A stretch of 64,000 bases of DNA from Agaricus subrufescens (lineage: Eukaryota; Basidiomycota; Agaricomycetes; Agaricales; Agaricaceae), in the NCBI GenBank assembly GCA_029945375.1, contig CM057063.1, forward strand, positions 2,353,894 to 2,417,893, read 5' to 3'. Made by a program: the position numbers and the translations under genes. The first letter of the stretch is position 1; each line of letters starts with the position of its first letter. The notes beneath the pieces were generated by a model. It made no database searches. It was given only the letters and a program-made list of their open reading frames with translations, and was not told the origin of the DNA. This document shows, one piece after another, positions 11,975 through 21,767 of this stretch.

Positions 11975-12500
11975 CATAGTGGGATATTCTCTTCCATTCT
12001 GGAATCTCAATAAAACAGTCAAATTCGTTCAAAATGTGGCTATGATAGGGCAGTCCATTCTAATTGGACAATATGAGGCGGCGCCATTTCAGCCTGGGTC
12101 TGATTTCAATTTGAATTTCGCTACACTTCCTTGCCTCGAGCGGCTACAACTGATCGGGAGCAGGAGGAACTTTTTGATACCCCCAAAACAATCAACACCT
12201 TACCCATGCGATTTGGGGACTTCACAAGCTATTTCGAGGGGATTATACAGTCCCCTCAAGTTTCTCAACTACGCTCGGTGGATCAAATGGCACTTGTTCG
12301 GTCTGTTATCCAAGCTATTGGTAGACCTCTCGATCTGTCCAAGTTTTCTGCACCACTAGCTGCTAGCCGTATGTAGAGATCACCAAAACGTTATTTAGTC
12401 TTACCAAACCTGTGTGCGGACGTGAAACAGACCGAGGGCGTTGTCTCGCATGTTATGCAGATCTCAGGATCTTGCCAAGATATCTGATAGGACCCGTGAA
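11975..12500 (+). pseudogene. F-box gene relic inside the array
   Basis: The translation shows F-box-protein leucine-rich pieces in broken frames: KTVKFVQNVAMIGQSILI, then LPCLERLQLIGSRRN, then AIGRPLDLSKF. These correspond to KTVAFIKNAAKIGHLILI, LPRLECVQLIKC and AIGRPLHSSV in the intact gene at 6370-8067. The F-box itself is missing and the pieces lie in different frames. A C-terminal piece (GVVSHVMQISGSCQDI, stop about 12488) recurs at about 15475-15530. Confidence 0.7.
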
Positions 12501-12639
12501 CAGGGATAGTTATCGGACAGACATAAATGATGATTACAGGCTCTGTAGATTTGAGCGCGAGGGTGTATCAGCAGTGTAGGCACTGAGCCCGATTTGTAGA
12601 TGTCAAGGAGGTAGTCTTATGTGAACAAAACTGGCACTC

Positions 12640-12806
12640 AGACTTGACGAAAGGCTTGTTTGTCGCCCTCCTTTCGATCTTTGTCAAGGCTATCCGAGTC
12701 ACCCAAGATTTGGTGCACGCTCAACCGCTGGTGCCAGATAAAGAAAGTGTGGAGCGCGATTTCACACCCGGCTGACGACCGGGAATGCTATTGTTTTTTA
12801 AATCAA
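12640..12806 (+). pseudogene. Degenerate copy of the six-Cys secreted peptide gene
   Basis: DNA alignment to the other copies is clear around GTGCACGCTCAACCGCTGG...GCGATTTCACACC...GGGAATGCT (about 12713-12790). The reading frame is lost: the cysteine codons are destroyed and an in-frame stop follows TTCACACCCGGCTGA. No product is expected. Confidence 0.6.
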
Positions 12807-12809
12807 TCA

Positions 12810-13490
12810 AGTAGTTCTATGTGAATCCCAGTACTATATTGGACTCAGCTTGGCGAGGCAGTGGCTAGTGCAATTTTGAGGCCTTGTATATATGACAGCT
12901 CCCGCTTTACGCGCACCCTTAGTGCGCGAATCTCACTTAGCATATATATATCTATCAAATTCATTTACCTCAAGATTGACAGTCGTCCACTAGTTGTCCA
13001 TGTGACATCATCGGGTTCCTCCTAGCCGGGCCCGGACCAATAGTGTTCCACCTGCGTCATGCACTCCCAACAATTTTCAGAAATAGGAGGCATTCATGTT
13101 GTGTATCATTCGCTCACTAACAAGTCAGGAAACTAATTGTTTTAAAGAAAGCATATTATTGCAATATGTAGACAACACTCGTCTGAACGCCCCCATTAGA
13201 AATTAACCCACGAAGAAAACATCTCAAATAACCGCTGGTGGATAGCCACAGCGGATCTCTCTCCGTAGTTCCGGTGTGGTATTTTTCCCCTTTACAACGG
13301 TACAACGATGACAACGGGGTTCTCCGATTATGAGTCTTCTAACCAGTCCCGGGCCACATGTTCATCTAGCTTGGAGCGAAGAGATGTCTTTGGAACTAAA
13401 AATAACCAAAATAAACAGCCCCCTTGGGAAGAAGGATTTCGGGGTGTGATGTGATGCTAGCGGAATGGGATGAACTTGAAGAGGGAATGT
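12810..13490. repeat. Array spacer (second copy)
   Basis: Repeats the 9988-10705 and 15860-16590 spacers with substitutions and small indels. It holds no gene. The end of the block carries the GGGAAGAAGGATTT element and a TATA box for 7-TM copy 2. Confidence 0.6.
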
Positions 13491-13550
13491 GACAATATAT
13501 AAAAGGCCACCGTAAGATCTCACCTTTTCACCAAGAAACCTGTGAACTGT

Positions 13551-14806
13551 ATGCCGCAAACCGCGATCGACTCTACGGTGCCTATCAACAAACCCATTAT
13601 GGCTGTCGCAAGTCACTGCGAGGCAATACTCTATGGATTGCTCCTGCTAACGTGCTGGTTTACTGCCCGGACCCTTCTCTTCAGGACTACCGACCGAGGA
13701 ATAAAGTTGGTGCGCTTGCATGAAATCCGCTGGTTATTGACAGCCGTGTCAATGATGCTTTTCATCCTTTGCTCATTGGACATGGTCTTTGGAGTAATTT
13801 TTATCGTACGGATGACAGCTGAGGACCCAATCACGCAGCTTGACCCACATTCAGGCTGTATAGGCATCATTCGAGTATGTAATTTCACTTTTTGAGCCAC
13901 CGGTTCAGAGACACTGATTATGAATCCACTTGTCAGCCTATGAGCCTAATACTCATCTTCCTTCTTTCCGACTTTGTCCTTGTATGAAAGTTTTGCCTAC
14001 GCCTTTCACCTTGGAACCAAGGCTCACTATGCTATAGATTTACAGATGCTGGGTGGTTTATGAGCGACGTTGGCTGGTTATTATTCCATCGGTCATACTG
14101 TACCTCGGCATTGTTTCATTGGCAATTAAAGGAATAGAGGGTCAAATCACTTCACGCGATCATTCCTCTTGGTCGGTCTACCAACCTTCAGCCATCACGA
14201 TGTTAAGCACTCACACGGTCCAAAACATACTTACATCAGGTCAACATATTTTATTTTTTTACAAAAGGTGGCTGACCTCTCAGATGGAATTTTGACTATT
14301 AGGGATGTTGATTTGGCGGATTTGGCGTATCGGAAGGCAGATCGACAAGAACACGGATCCTCTCTGTAGACAGAAAAGAACTGTGTTGCGACCTATGCAA
14401 AGATACATGTGGGTCATTGCGGAATCAGGCACTGTTTATACAGTGACTGTGATTGCTACCTTGTTGGCGTCTGTATCACGCAGTACAGGAGTTCATATAG
14501 CAAGGGCTATAGTGAGTGATGATCGATGAACTTGTACCGGATAATGAGGAGTTGACTGAGCTATCAAAGTCATTACAAACAGCGGGGATCGTATTCAATA
14601 TCATTATTATGCGGTCGATTGAAAGAACGGATCGAGGGGTATGCACTGGAACTGCAGCTTCGCAGAGTGGACCGATTATTCCAAGATTCCGACGCACGGT
14701 ACAAGCAGGAGAAGTCGAGTCAAAGCTAGAGCAAGAGATATGTGTGTGTTATCTGATTCGTCTGCTGAACGATAGACTGATTTCCATAAGTAGGAATGTG
14801 CAATAA
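13551..14806 (+). CDS. Seven-transmembrane protein, array copy 2 (intact, longer tail)
   Basis: Same exon plan as copy 1. Exon 1 ends before gtatgtaatttc near 13875, then comes a short helix-3 exon (LILIFLLSDFVL), then IYRCWVVYERRWLVI from 14038, then LIWRIWRIGRQID after the acceptor at about 14302, and a last exon from about 14569. The codon equivalent to copy 1's start is GTG, so translation probably begins at the ATG at 13551, six bases after a GTGAACTGT context. The last exon reads past the point where copies 1 and 3 stop and ends at 14806, which adds a hydrophilic tail (LLNDRLISISRNVQ). Equivalent DNA is non-coding 3' sequence in copies 1 and 3. Seven hydrophobic segments are retained. 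TATATAAAAGGCCA lies at 13496-13509. Confidence 0.8.
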
Positions 14807-15106
14807 TTAGAGTTTAGACTTGCCGATTGTGCGTGTATGCATAGGTTATGTTATCGTCGAGTTCAAATTAGGCGATGTAGTAATCTTCTATAAATTACAC
14901 TGCCTTTATTTGTATGACATGTGGCACGACAGATTTGTCGCGAGTCTGAAAATGTAGTGCAGTGTGGGGTCCAGGGGACGGCTAGAACGGAAGTCGTGCA
15001 TGCGATCCGTTCCTGTCGAAACATCTGACAGGACCCTTGGAGGGCGGTCGAGAAAGGATTAGGCTGCGAGACAGCCTTCGCCGGGGATAGAATGGCCGGT
15101 GCCGCC

Positions 15107-15118
15107 TTTATATAGAGG
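15107..15118 (+). promoter_or_regulatory. TATA box of six-Cys peptide gene 1
   Basis: TTTATATAGAGG lies about 22-33 bp upstream of the ATG at 15140 in an otherwise GC-rich stretch. It is identical in the second copy at 18187-18198. The leader would be very short. Confidence 0.6.
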
Positions 15119-15139
15119 CATCAACGGCGCTGACACTGC

Positions 15140-15319
15140 ATGATCATGAAGGGCTTGTCCACCATCCTCCTCCTCGTCGCCGCAGTCGTCGCCGCAGTCT
15201 TCGCCGCCGTCCCGCCCGAGTTCCAGTGCACACGGGAGTGCTGGCTCGAGCAGACCGAGTGCAACGCGATCTCACACCCCGTGAACGACGGCGGGTGCTG
15301 GCGATGCTGCTTGAACTAG
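15140..15319 (+). CDS. Small secreted six-cysteine peptide, copy 1
   Basis: An uninterrupted 59-codon gene: ATG at 15140, another in-frame ATG at 15146, TAG at 15317-15319. Residues 1 to about 23 form a signal peptide (MIMKGLSTILLLV then an Ala/Val run). The mature part has six cysteines at residues 30, 34, 41, 53, 56 and 57, giving C-x3-C-x6-C-x11-C-x2-CC, and ends LN. Six cysteines in about 35 residues suggest three disulfide bonds, as in fungal effector-like or antimicrobial-like peptides, but I do not recognise a named family and assign no function. Relative to copy 2 it has a 12-nt in-frame expansion of the Ala/Val tract. It lies 334 bp after 7-TM copy 2. Codons are strongly GC-ending, unlike the neighbours. 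Confidence 0.75.
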   Translation: MIMKGLSTILLLVAAVVAAVFAAVPPEFQCTRECWLEQTECNAISHPVNDGGCWRCCLN

Positions 15320-15429
15320 TAGAGTGGAAGAGGCAGTTTGTTCACACGGGGGTGGTAGGGAGAAGTTTTGTGTCAGGCAGAATTGATGTTGAAAGTGGCG
15401 AATGGATGTTTTTACCAGGGAGTGAATCG

Positions 15430-15560
15430 GTGAGTCTGAGAAAGTGGAAGGACGAATCGGACGTAAAAGAGACCAAGGGTGTTGTCTCGCATGTTATGCA
15501 AGTCTCAGGGTCTTGCCAGGATATCTGATGGGACCCGTGAACAGTGGATGAGGGATAGTT
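15430..15560 (+). repeat. Repeat shared with 12410-12530 (F-box-family 3' debris)
   Basis: The stretch GTTGTCTCGCATGTTATGCA...TCTTGCCA.GATATCTGA.GGGACCCGTGAACAG recurs at about 12438-12505. It could encode the tail EGVVSHVMQVSGSCQDI. It links this part of the array to the F-box relic at 11975-12500 and shows that F-box debris is part of the duplicated unit. Confidence 0.55.
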
Positions 15561-15679
15561 ATTGGACAGACATTACAGGCCCCGTAGACTGGAGTGCGAG
15601 AGTGTATCAGCGATGTAGGCACTAAGCTTGCTTTGTAGATGGGAAGGAGGTAGTCCTGTGTGAACAAGATTGACACTCG

Positions 15680-15860
15680 GGTTTGACGAATAGCTCGTTC
15701 ATCGTCCTCCTGTTGAGCTTTGTCACGGATATCTTGGCAGCCGCTCCGAGCACCCGAATTCCGGTGCACGCACAACTGCTGGCAGCCAAAGAAGGCGTGC
15801 AACGTGATTTCACACGCGGCCGAGGGCGGGAATGCTCAGAAGGATGTTTATATTGATTAA
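15680..15860 (+). pseudogene. Degenerate copy of the six-Cys secreted peptide gene
   Basis: DNA similarity to the intact genes and to 9815-9987 is clear at TCCGGTGCACGCACAACTGCTGGCAG...GCAACGTGATTTCACACGCGGCC. The frame that reads SSFIVLLLSF at the start does not reach the cysteine frame, so the mature peptide is not encoded. This gives two peptide-related sequences, one intact and one dead, in the same intergenic gap. Confidence 0.6.
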
Positions 15861-16590
15861 GTAGTCGTGTGTGCGACCCAGTACTATATCGAACTCGAGA
15901 CGGTGAAATAGCCGGTGCCATTTCGAAGCTTTGTATATACAGTATGACACCTCCCGCTTTGCGCGCACCCATAGTGTGCGATTCTCACTTGGCGTATACC
16001 TATCTAAGTAATTACTTTTAGATTGACAGTTGTCCCTGTCGCATCACTAGATGCCTTGGATTCGGACCAATGATGTTCCACCTGCCGCCATGCACTCTCA
16101 ACAATCGTTATAAAGGTGAGGCATGCATGTTGCCGATCACCCGCTCACTGACAAGACAGGAAATCAATTGTTCTAAAGATAACATATTCTTGCAATGTAT
16201 AGACAACACTCGTTTGAACACCCTCCTCAGAAAATGACTCACGCACAAAATATCTCAACTAACCGCTGGTGGATAGAAACTGCTGACCTCTCTCCATACT
16301 AACGCTCAACGACACAATATTCATAACGTAGTTTCCGGCCTTTGAGCCTTCTAAGCGAACTACATGTTTATCCGGAGCATTCGCTCTAGATTGAAACATA
16401 GCACTGCCTCCAGGAATTGGCTAGTTAAAATGTGTATTTAAATTATTCTGGCTAGCTTGGAACAAGGCAATGTCTTCTGAAATTGATTGGCTAGGGCTGT
16501 GGTCCTCAGGATTAACCAATCCTTTGGGAAGAAGGATATTGGAGTATGATGTAATGCTAGCGGAAAAACGTGAAATTTGATAATATCAAA
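15861..16590. repeat. Array spacer (third copy)
   Basis: Most similar to the 9988-10705 spacer; landmarks are shared almost base for base at 16003-16050 and 16190-16250. No gene is present. It ends with GGGAAGAAGGATATTGGAG and the TATA box of 7-TM copy 3. Confidence 0.65.
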
Positions 16591-16652
16591 TATCATATAA
16601 AAGGCCACTGTAAGATGTGAGCTACATACCTCAAACCCTGAGTTACTCTACG

Positions 16653-17745
16653 ATGCCTATTGAAAAATCCGCTACGGCTGTCGCAAGTCACTGCGAGGCA
16701 ATCCTCTATGGCTTGTTCCTGATAACGTGCTGATTTTCTGCCCGAACCCTTCTCCTCAGGGATACCGACGAGGGGGTGAAGTTGGTGCGCTTCCATGAAA
16801 TCCGCTGGTTGTTGACGGCTGTTTCAACGATGCTGTTCATCGTTTGCTCGTTGGACGTTGTCATTGGAATAGTTTTTAGCACACTGATGACGGCAGAGGA
16901 ACCAATTTCGGAGCTTGATACGCCATCGGACTGGATGAATGTAATTCGGGTATGTCATTTCACTTTTTGTAGCGAAAGAAATGGATTGTAAATATCCACT
17001 TGTCAGCCCGCAAACATGATTCTCATCATTATTCTTTCCGACTTTGTCCTTGTATGAGAATTTCAACTACAGCATTCACCTGAAAACCAAGCCTCACCGC
17101 TGTCGTATAGATCTACAGATGCTGGGTGGTTTATGGACGATGTTGGTTGGTTATTGCCCCATCGGCCATACTGTACCTTGCCACTATTGCAGTGGGAATC
17201 AAAGGAATGGAGGTTGAACTTACTTCACGGAACTATGAATCCTTTAGGTCGGCTTACCGGCCCTGGGGAATCACGACATTTGGTGCTCACGCTACCCAAA
17301 ACATACTTACATCAGGTCAACATAATTTACTTTTACAAAAGGTGGCTCACCTCTCAGCTGGGACTTTCAATAGGAATGTTGGTCTGGCGTATCTGGCATG
17401 TTGGAAGGCCGATTGACAAGAATACGGTTCATCTTGGTGGACAGAAAAAACGTCTGCCGCGACCCTTGCAAAGATACAGGCGAGTTATTGTGGAGTCGGG
17501 CACAGTTTACACAGTGATTGTGTTTGCCACCTTCTTGGCGTATGTATCACGCAGTGCGTGGGTTTACATAGTAGTGGATACAGTGAGTGATGATCGGTGA
17601 ATTTGTACCGGATAATGATCGAGTTGTATCAAAGTCAGTGCAAACAGCCGGGATCGTATTCAATGTCATTATTGTGCGGTCGATTGAAAGGAAGATATGT
17701 ACTGGAACTGCAGGACCGACTATCCCAATGTTCACGGTCGAGTGA
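16653..17745 (+). pseudogene. Seven-transmembrane protein, array copy 3 (nonsense codon in helix 1)
   Basis: Very close to copy 1 across all five exons with the splice sites kept, but codon TGG of helix 1 (ACG TGC TGG TTT in copy 1) is TGA here (ACG TGC TGA TTT, about 16727-16738). The rest remains open: LVRFHEIRWLLTAV, LIIILSDFVL, IYRCWVVYGRCWLVI, LVWRIWHVGRPID and a last exon ending at the TGA at 17743-17745. The lesion is a single substitution in an otherwise healthy gene, so it is recent. Readthrough or an internal start would lose helix 1. Confidence 0.8.
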
Positions 17746-18186
17746 AAGCTGGAGTATTGGACGGGATAGCCGTTACTTCACAACTTTGCGTGCGTCATCT
17801 GATTCGCCTGTTGAACGATAGGCTGATTTCCATAAGTAGGAACGTGCAATAATTAGAGTTTAGGCTTGCCGATTGTGTGTGTATGCATAGTTTATGTTAT
17901 CGTCGAGTTCAAATTAGGCGATGTAGTAATCTTCTATACAATACACTGCCTTTATTTGTCCGACATGCGACACGGCAGAGTTGTCGCGAGTCTGAAAATG
18001 TAGTGCAGTGTGGGGTCCAGGGACGACTAGAACCGAAGGAGTTGTCGACTCGTGCATGCAGATCCGTTCCTGTCAAGAGACCCGACAGGACCCTTGGAGG
18101 GCGGTTGGATCGGGTCTGTACAGTCGAGCAAGAGAGGATTAGACTGCGAGACAGCCTTCACCGGGGATAGGATGGCCGGTGCCGCC

Positions 18187-18198
18187 TTTATATAGAGG
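18187..18198 (+). promoter_or_regulatory. TATA box of six-Cys peptide gene 2
   Basis: TTTATATAGAGG, identical to the element before copy 1 and at the same distance from the ATG at 18220. Confidence 0.6.
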
Positions 18199-18219
18199 CA
18201 TCAACGGCGCTGACACTGC

Positions 18220-18381
18220 ATGAAGGGCTTGTCCGCCATCCTCCTCCTCGTCGCCGCAGTCTTCGCCGCCGTCCCGCCCGAGTTCCAGTGCACACGGGAG
18301 TGCTGGCTCGAGCAGACCGAGTGCAACGCGATCTCGCACCCCGTGGACGACGGCGGGTGCTGGCGATGCTGCCTGAACTAA
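18220..18381 (+). CDS. Small secreted six-cysteine peptide, copy 2
   Basis: ATG at 18220, TAA at 18379-18381, 53 codons, no intron. It opens MKGLSAILLLVAAVFAAV (signal peptide), then PPEFQC and the same C-x3-C-x6-C-x11-C-x2-CC pattern (Cys at 24, 28, 35, 47, 50, 51), ending CCLN. The mature part differs from copy 1 only by Asn to Asp in the PVND/PVDD segment. Near-identity of the mature part, together with an indel in the signal region and synonymous changes, suggests selection on the secreted peptide; this would need a proper count. It lies 89 bp upstream of the next gene's start, so its 3' end probably overlaps that promoter. The final CCLN superficially resembles a CaaX box but follows a clear signal peptide. 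Confidence 0.75.
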   Translation: MKGLSAILLLVAAVFAAVPPEFQCTRECWLEQTECNAISHPVDDGGCWRCCLN

Positions 18382-18470
18382 TTAGAGTGGAAGAGGCAGT
18401 TTGTTCGCACGGGGGTGGTAGGGAGAAGCCGGCTGGGCTGAGGCGGGCTGTATGGCTCTCCCCAGCGACC

Positions 18471-21203
18471 ATGCGCTCTCCACTCCACCCCCGGCACATC
18501 CACAGCCCCGCGCACGTCCAGCCCGCCTTCCGCGCGCCCGCCCACAAGCACGCGCACCATCTGCACTCCATCCCGCCGCGGGAGAAGAGCACCCGGACGC
18601 TCATCATCGACCATCTGCTCTGGGTCCATGCCCGCACCCGCTTTGCCCAGGCCCGCGCTGAGCTCGGCATGTCCGATCCCTCTGGCGGGCCCTCCTTGCC
18701 TGCCTACTCCCACAGACGCCGGCCCGAGAACTACGACGAGGACGAGCAGGCCCTCTCCGACGGCGAGGATATCCTCCACCTCAAATCCCGGCGGCGCTGG
18801 GACTCGTACGACGACGACGACCGCACCCTCAGGCAGGATCTCCCCCTCGCCCAGAGCCTCCGGCTGCGCGCAGAGGGCCTCGAGAGCGTCATCAACTCGA
18901 TGCTAGATCAGCCGCCCCCGCACCATCCCGCCGAGGCCGATATCGATCCTCCGCGCTCTCCCAAGATCCTCACCGGCACCCATCCCCACGTCCTGCCCAA
19001 CGGCGTCCGCCTGCGACTTGCCCTCGGCACCGTCGTCAACGATCTCTTTGCCCGCCAGCCCCCGCCCCAGCCCTACCGCCACACCCACCCACCCAAGGAA
19101 CCCCACTCCCACCACGCCTCCCACCACCCAGATCTCCCAGAGGCCCTCATCCCACTCATTCCCCTATCCGGCGCATCTGCTCCCCATCCCACATCTTCAT
19201 CTTCACACCCCGTAAGTCTCCGATAGTCTATTGATCACTCCCATCTTGATCTCTTCATTTAGCGTCCCGTCCCATCATCCTCCACTGCGTCACACTATAC
19301 TTCCGGCGCAGATCCATCAACCGCCAACTCCCCTCCCTCTCTTCGATGTCCGCGGCATCTCCACACCGGATGCCCCATTTGCGTTGAAACAAAATCTGTC
19401 TCTCGTCCCCCGCATAACCACCACCGACATACCCCTTCCCCAAACAACTCTCCCTGGAGACAACCATCATTAAACCCTAATCTATCCGGATGGCAAGATG
19501 GCACCGGCGTCGGCTCGGGTTTATTAAGGCCTGGCATCCGAGGAAATGCGCTTCGCAGGCGAGTCTATGATGACGCGAATAATAATAATAACAATGATAA
19601 GCGGAATTCCCCGCCCGGTGGGAATTCAAAATTGACTAGACTGCTGCCGAGGTTCTTAAGGTTGTCGGCACTGGTGGCTGTCGAGTTGGGCCAAGAGGCG
19701 AGAGACGGCTTGGAAGAGGAGGAAGGAGAAGCTGTTGCAGACTGGCAAAAGGTGTTCAACGCCCCCTCACGACCACGTTCTACACGACCTTCAGCAGCAT
19801 CACCGAGTAAAGGAAAACAAAAAGATGACGAGGAAAACAAGGATGCCTTACTCACCAATGCACTTCGACCGACGAGGGAATGGTATATGCTCTTGGCCGG
19901 TTTGCTCACACGAGCCGTTCTGGAAGGCTATCTGAGTGCTGGGTGGCGCGGTACCAAGCCTGTCGAATGTCTCTTGTTGGTCGGCATTCAAGGTGAGAAC
20001 GGAAGGCTACTCGGGGCTCGAACGAGGGCAGGTGATAGAGGGAGGATAGAGGGAGGAGTAGGTGGCGCTGGTGATCAAGGGAGGATTGACAGAGTTAATG
20101 ATGACGACGAAGAGGGGACTGAGGCGGGCGGTGATGAAGAGGAGTTTAGGGAACTTGATCCTGATGGCTTACCGAGTCTTGGACAGGCTCTCAGGGTTCT
20201 CTTCCCGAGCCTGAGGAGCGACGAAGCTTCATTACGATCATTTCAGCCACCCTCACTACAGCAGCTTCCTGTTCAAATGACGCGAAGATTAGGTCAGGCA
20301 GAAGCAGAATATGAACTCGAGATGTATAACCGGTTACGCCATGTGAGCGCTTCCTTCTTTGTTCTATTTTAATGAATCATTGAAGCGTTATAGTTCTATG
20401 ATATCCCCGAATCGACGCCAGATTTATCCACTCATTTAGAAGATCTGGCGTGGATGTATCCGGCGGAACCAGTTGAGCGTGCCGCTGTTAGGTTCTGTGA
20501 AGCTATTGCGAGGTGGAGAGGGAAACCAGAGTTGGAAACGGTGAGTTCAAAACATGATATATGCGCTTTTTTTTTTACTCATTTCTTCCCCAACAAGTAT
20601 AAGAAGAAGCCGAATTCGACGGCTGAGAATGTTACCAATGCTTCTTCTTCTGCGAGTCCGACATTTGTGCATCAGTTCCAGCAACAGTATAGTTTGAATT
20701 CGTTGGCTGAGATGATGCGGCAGCAACAGCAACAGCAACAGCAACAGCGGCAACCGGGAACGGGGTCATCACCTTCAATATCTGCATCTTCATCTTCATC
20801 ATCGTCATTGCATCCTTTACATCCTTCATATCATCCTTATCCATCATCCTATCAACAGCAAATACAACAACAATCACAACAACCATCAGCGGGAGGAGGA
20901 GACACAACGCAGCAGCAAAGGAGAGCGCAGGTTTATAAAAGACCTTTGATTGATATTTATTTCTCTGCTCCTTCGGTACCACTTGGTTCTGAAGGGGGTT
21001 ATGTTAATACTAGTACCAGTGCTAGTACGAATTCGGGTGTGGGAATGGAGATGGGATTGGGGATGGGAATGTTGGGGATGAATGCGATGAATAGTGTAGG
21101 TGTAAGGATGGCAGGGAGAGGAGTGAAGAGAGGGAGGGGGGACGAGAATGAGGAGGAGGGCGATGGTGGCGGGGGGATGGTTAAGCGGTTTCATCATATG
21201 TGA
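18471..21203 (+). CDS. Conserved-looking protein of unknown function with polyQ and Gly/Met-rich tail
   Basis: Four exons join in frame: 18471-19211, 19263-20342, 20394-20540 and 20598-21203, giving about 857 residues. The N-terminus has a structured-looking helix (TLIIDHLLWVHARTRFAQARAELGM, residues about 43-67) followed by charged and Pro/His-rich disorder, then RCPRHLHTGCPICVE with several Cys/His that might bind metal. A second folded region spans about residues 385-620 (REWYMLLAGLLTRAVLEGYLSAGWRGTKPVECLL; YELEMYNRLRHFYDIPESTPDL; LAWMYPAEPVERAAVRFCEAIARW). The tail is low-complexity with a glutamine tract at about 20717-20750, serine runs and a GMGM region, and ends in a basic patch (GRGVKRGRGDE). 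The composition suggests a nuclear regulator. I do not recognise the family. The start ATG at 18471 is chosen because the upstream frame runs through the peptide gene in another phase. Confidence 0.75.
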
Positions 21204-21767
21204 AATTTTCTGAGAGGATTCGTTATTATATATTACTGGTTAGGGCCGTGTACGTTATGTTTTTTTTTTGTCATTTTTAGATGGTTCCCTTTTTTTGTTT
21301 GGGTGGTTTTTTGTAATTTTTGTTCTGGGATCTTGAGGAATCAATCGTTTCTTTGCATGTATGCATGTTTGGGGCATGTTAATGAGATCGCTGCTGCCTT
21401 GCTACTGATTATGCTCTCTTCACAGCTTTTTCGCATTTACCAACCCCATGAACCCCGGACCTATTCACACGGAAGCAAAAGAATGAATGCACTGGTGATA
21501 GGAGAGAGCGCATCATGGGGCAAGTTCCGAATGATGTTTCTTTTGCGCCTACTAGTATATTACTATCTCGTAGATCCGCTCCCTCTTCTTTTCAGTGCTT
21601 CGAGCCATCTCCGCTTACTACAAGCCTAAATTTAATCTTGTCCACTAACTATCTTTTTGGCTGCTGATGGGAATCTGCGCGCTGATTGGGCTGATTCCGG
21701 CGCAGCTTCTGACACCACGCCCAGACTTCGCTCTCCCCCCACCCGCATCAAGATATTTGGACCCATA
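21204..21767. other. Intergenic region
   Basis: 3' end of the polyQ gene and upstream region of pseudo-NACHT copy A. T-rich runs near 21260-21320 fit a 3' untranslated or polyadenylation region. No gene is supported. Confidence 0.4.

Larger units (their letters stand above)
14840..15365 (+). repeat. Segmental duplicate A carrying peptide gene 1
   Basis: Near-identical to about 17890-18425. Both run from the TTATGTTATCGTCGAGTTC landmark through a GC-rich promoter and the peptide gene to GAAGAGGCAGTTTGTTC...GGGGGTGGTAGGGAGAAG. After this point the two copies diverge completely: F-box-like debris here, the polyQ gene there. That marks a duplication breakpoint. The two blocks are about 3.05 kb apart. 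Confidence 0.8.
17890..18425 (+). repeat. Segmental duplicate B carrying peptide gene 2
   Basis: The partner of 14840-15365. It has small differences: an extra AGTTGTCGACTCGTGCATGC-type segment near 18040, an insertion around 18110-18125, and a shorter Ala/Val tract in the peptide gene. It sits immediately 5' of the conserved polyQ gene, so the array ends here. Confidence 0.8.

Noticed and set aside
10770..18381. A mating-type (B) locus with 7-TM pheromone receptors and pheromone precursors
   Set aside because: The 7-TM proteins do not have STE3-type motifs, and the peptides have a signal sequence and six cysteines. The terminal CCLN is not a typical fungal CaaX box, and CaaX pheromone precursors lack signal peptides.
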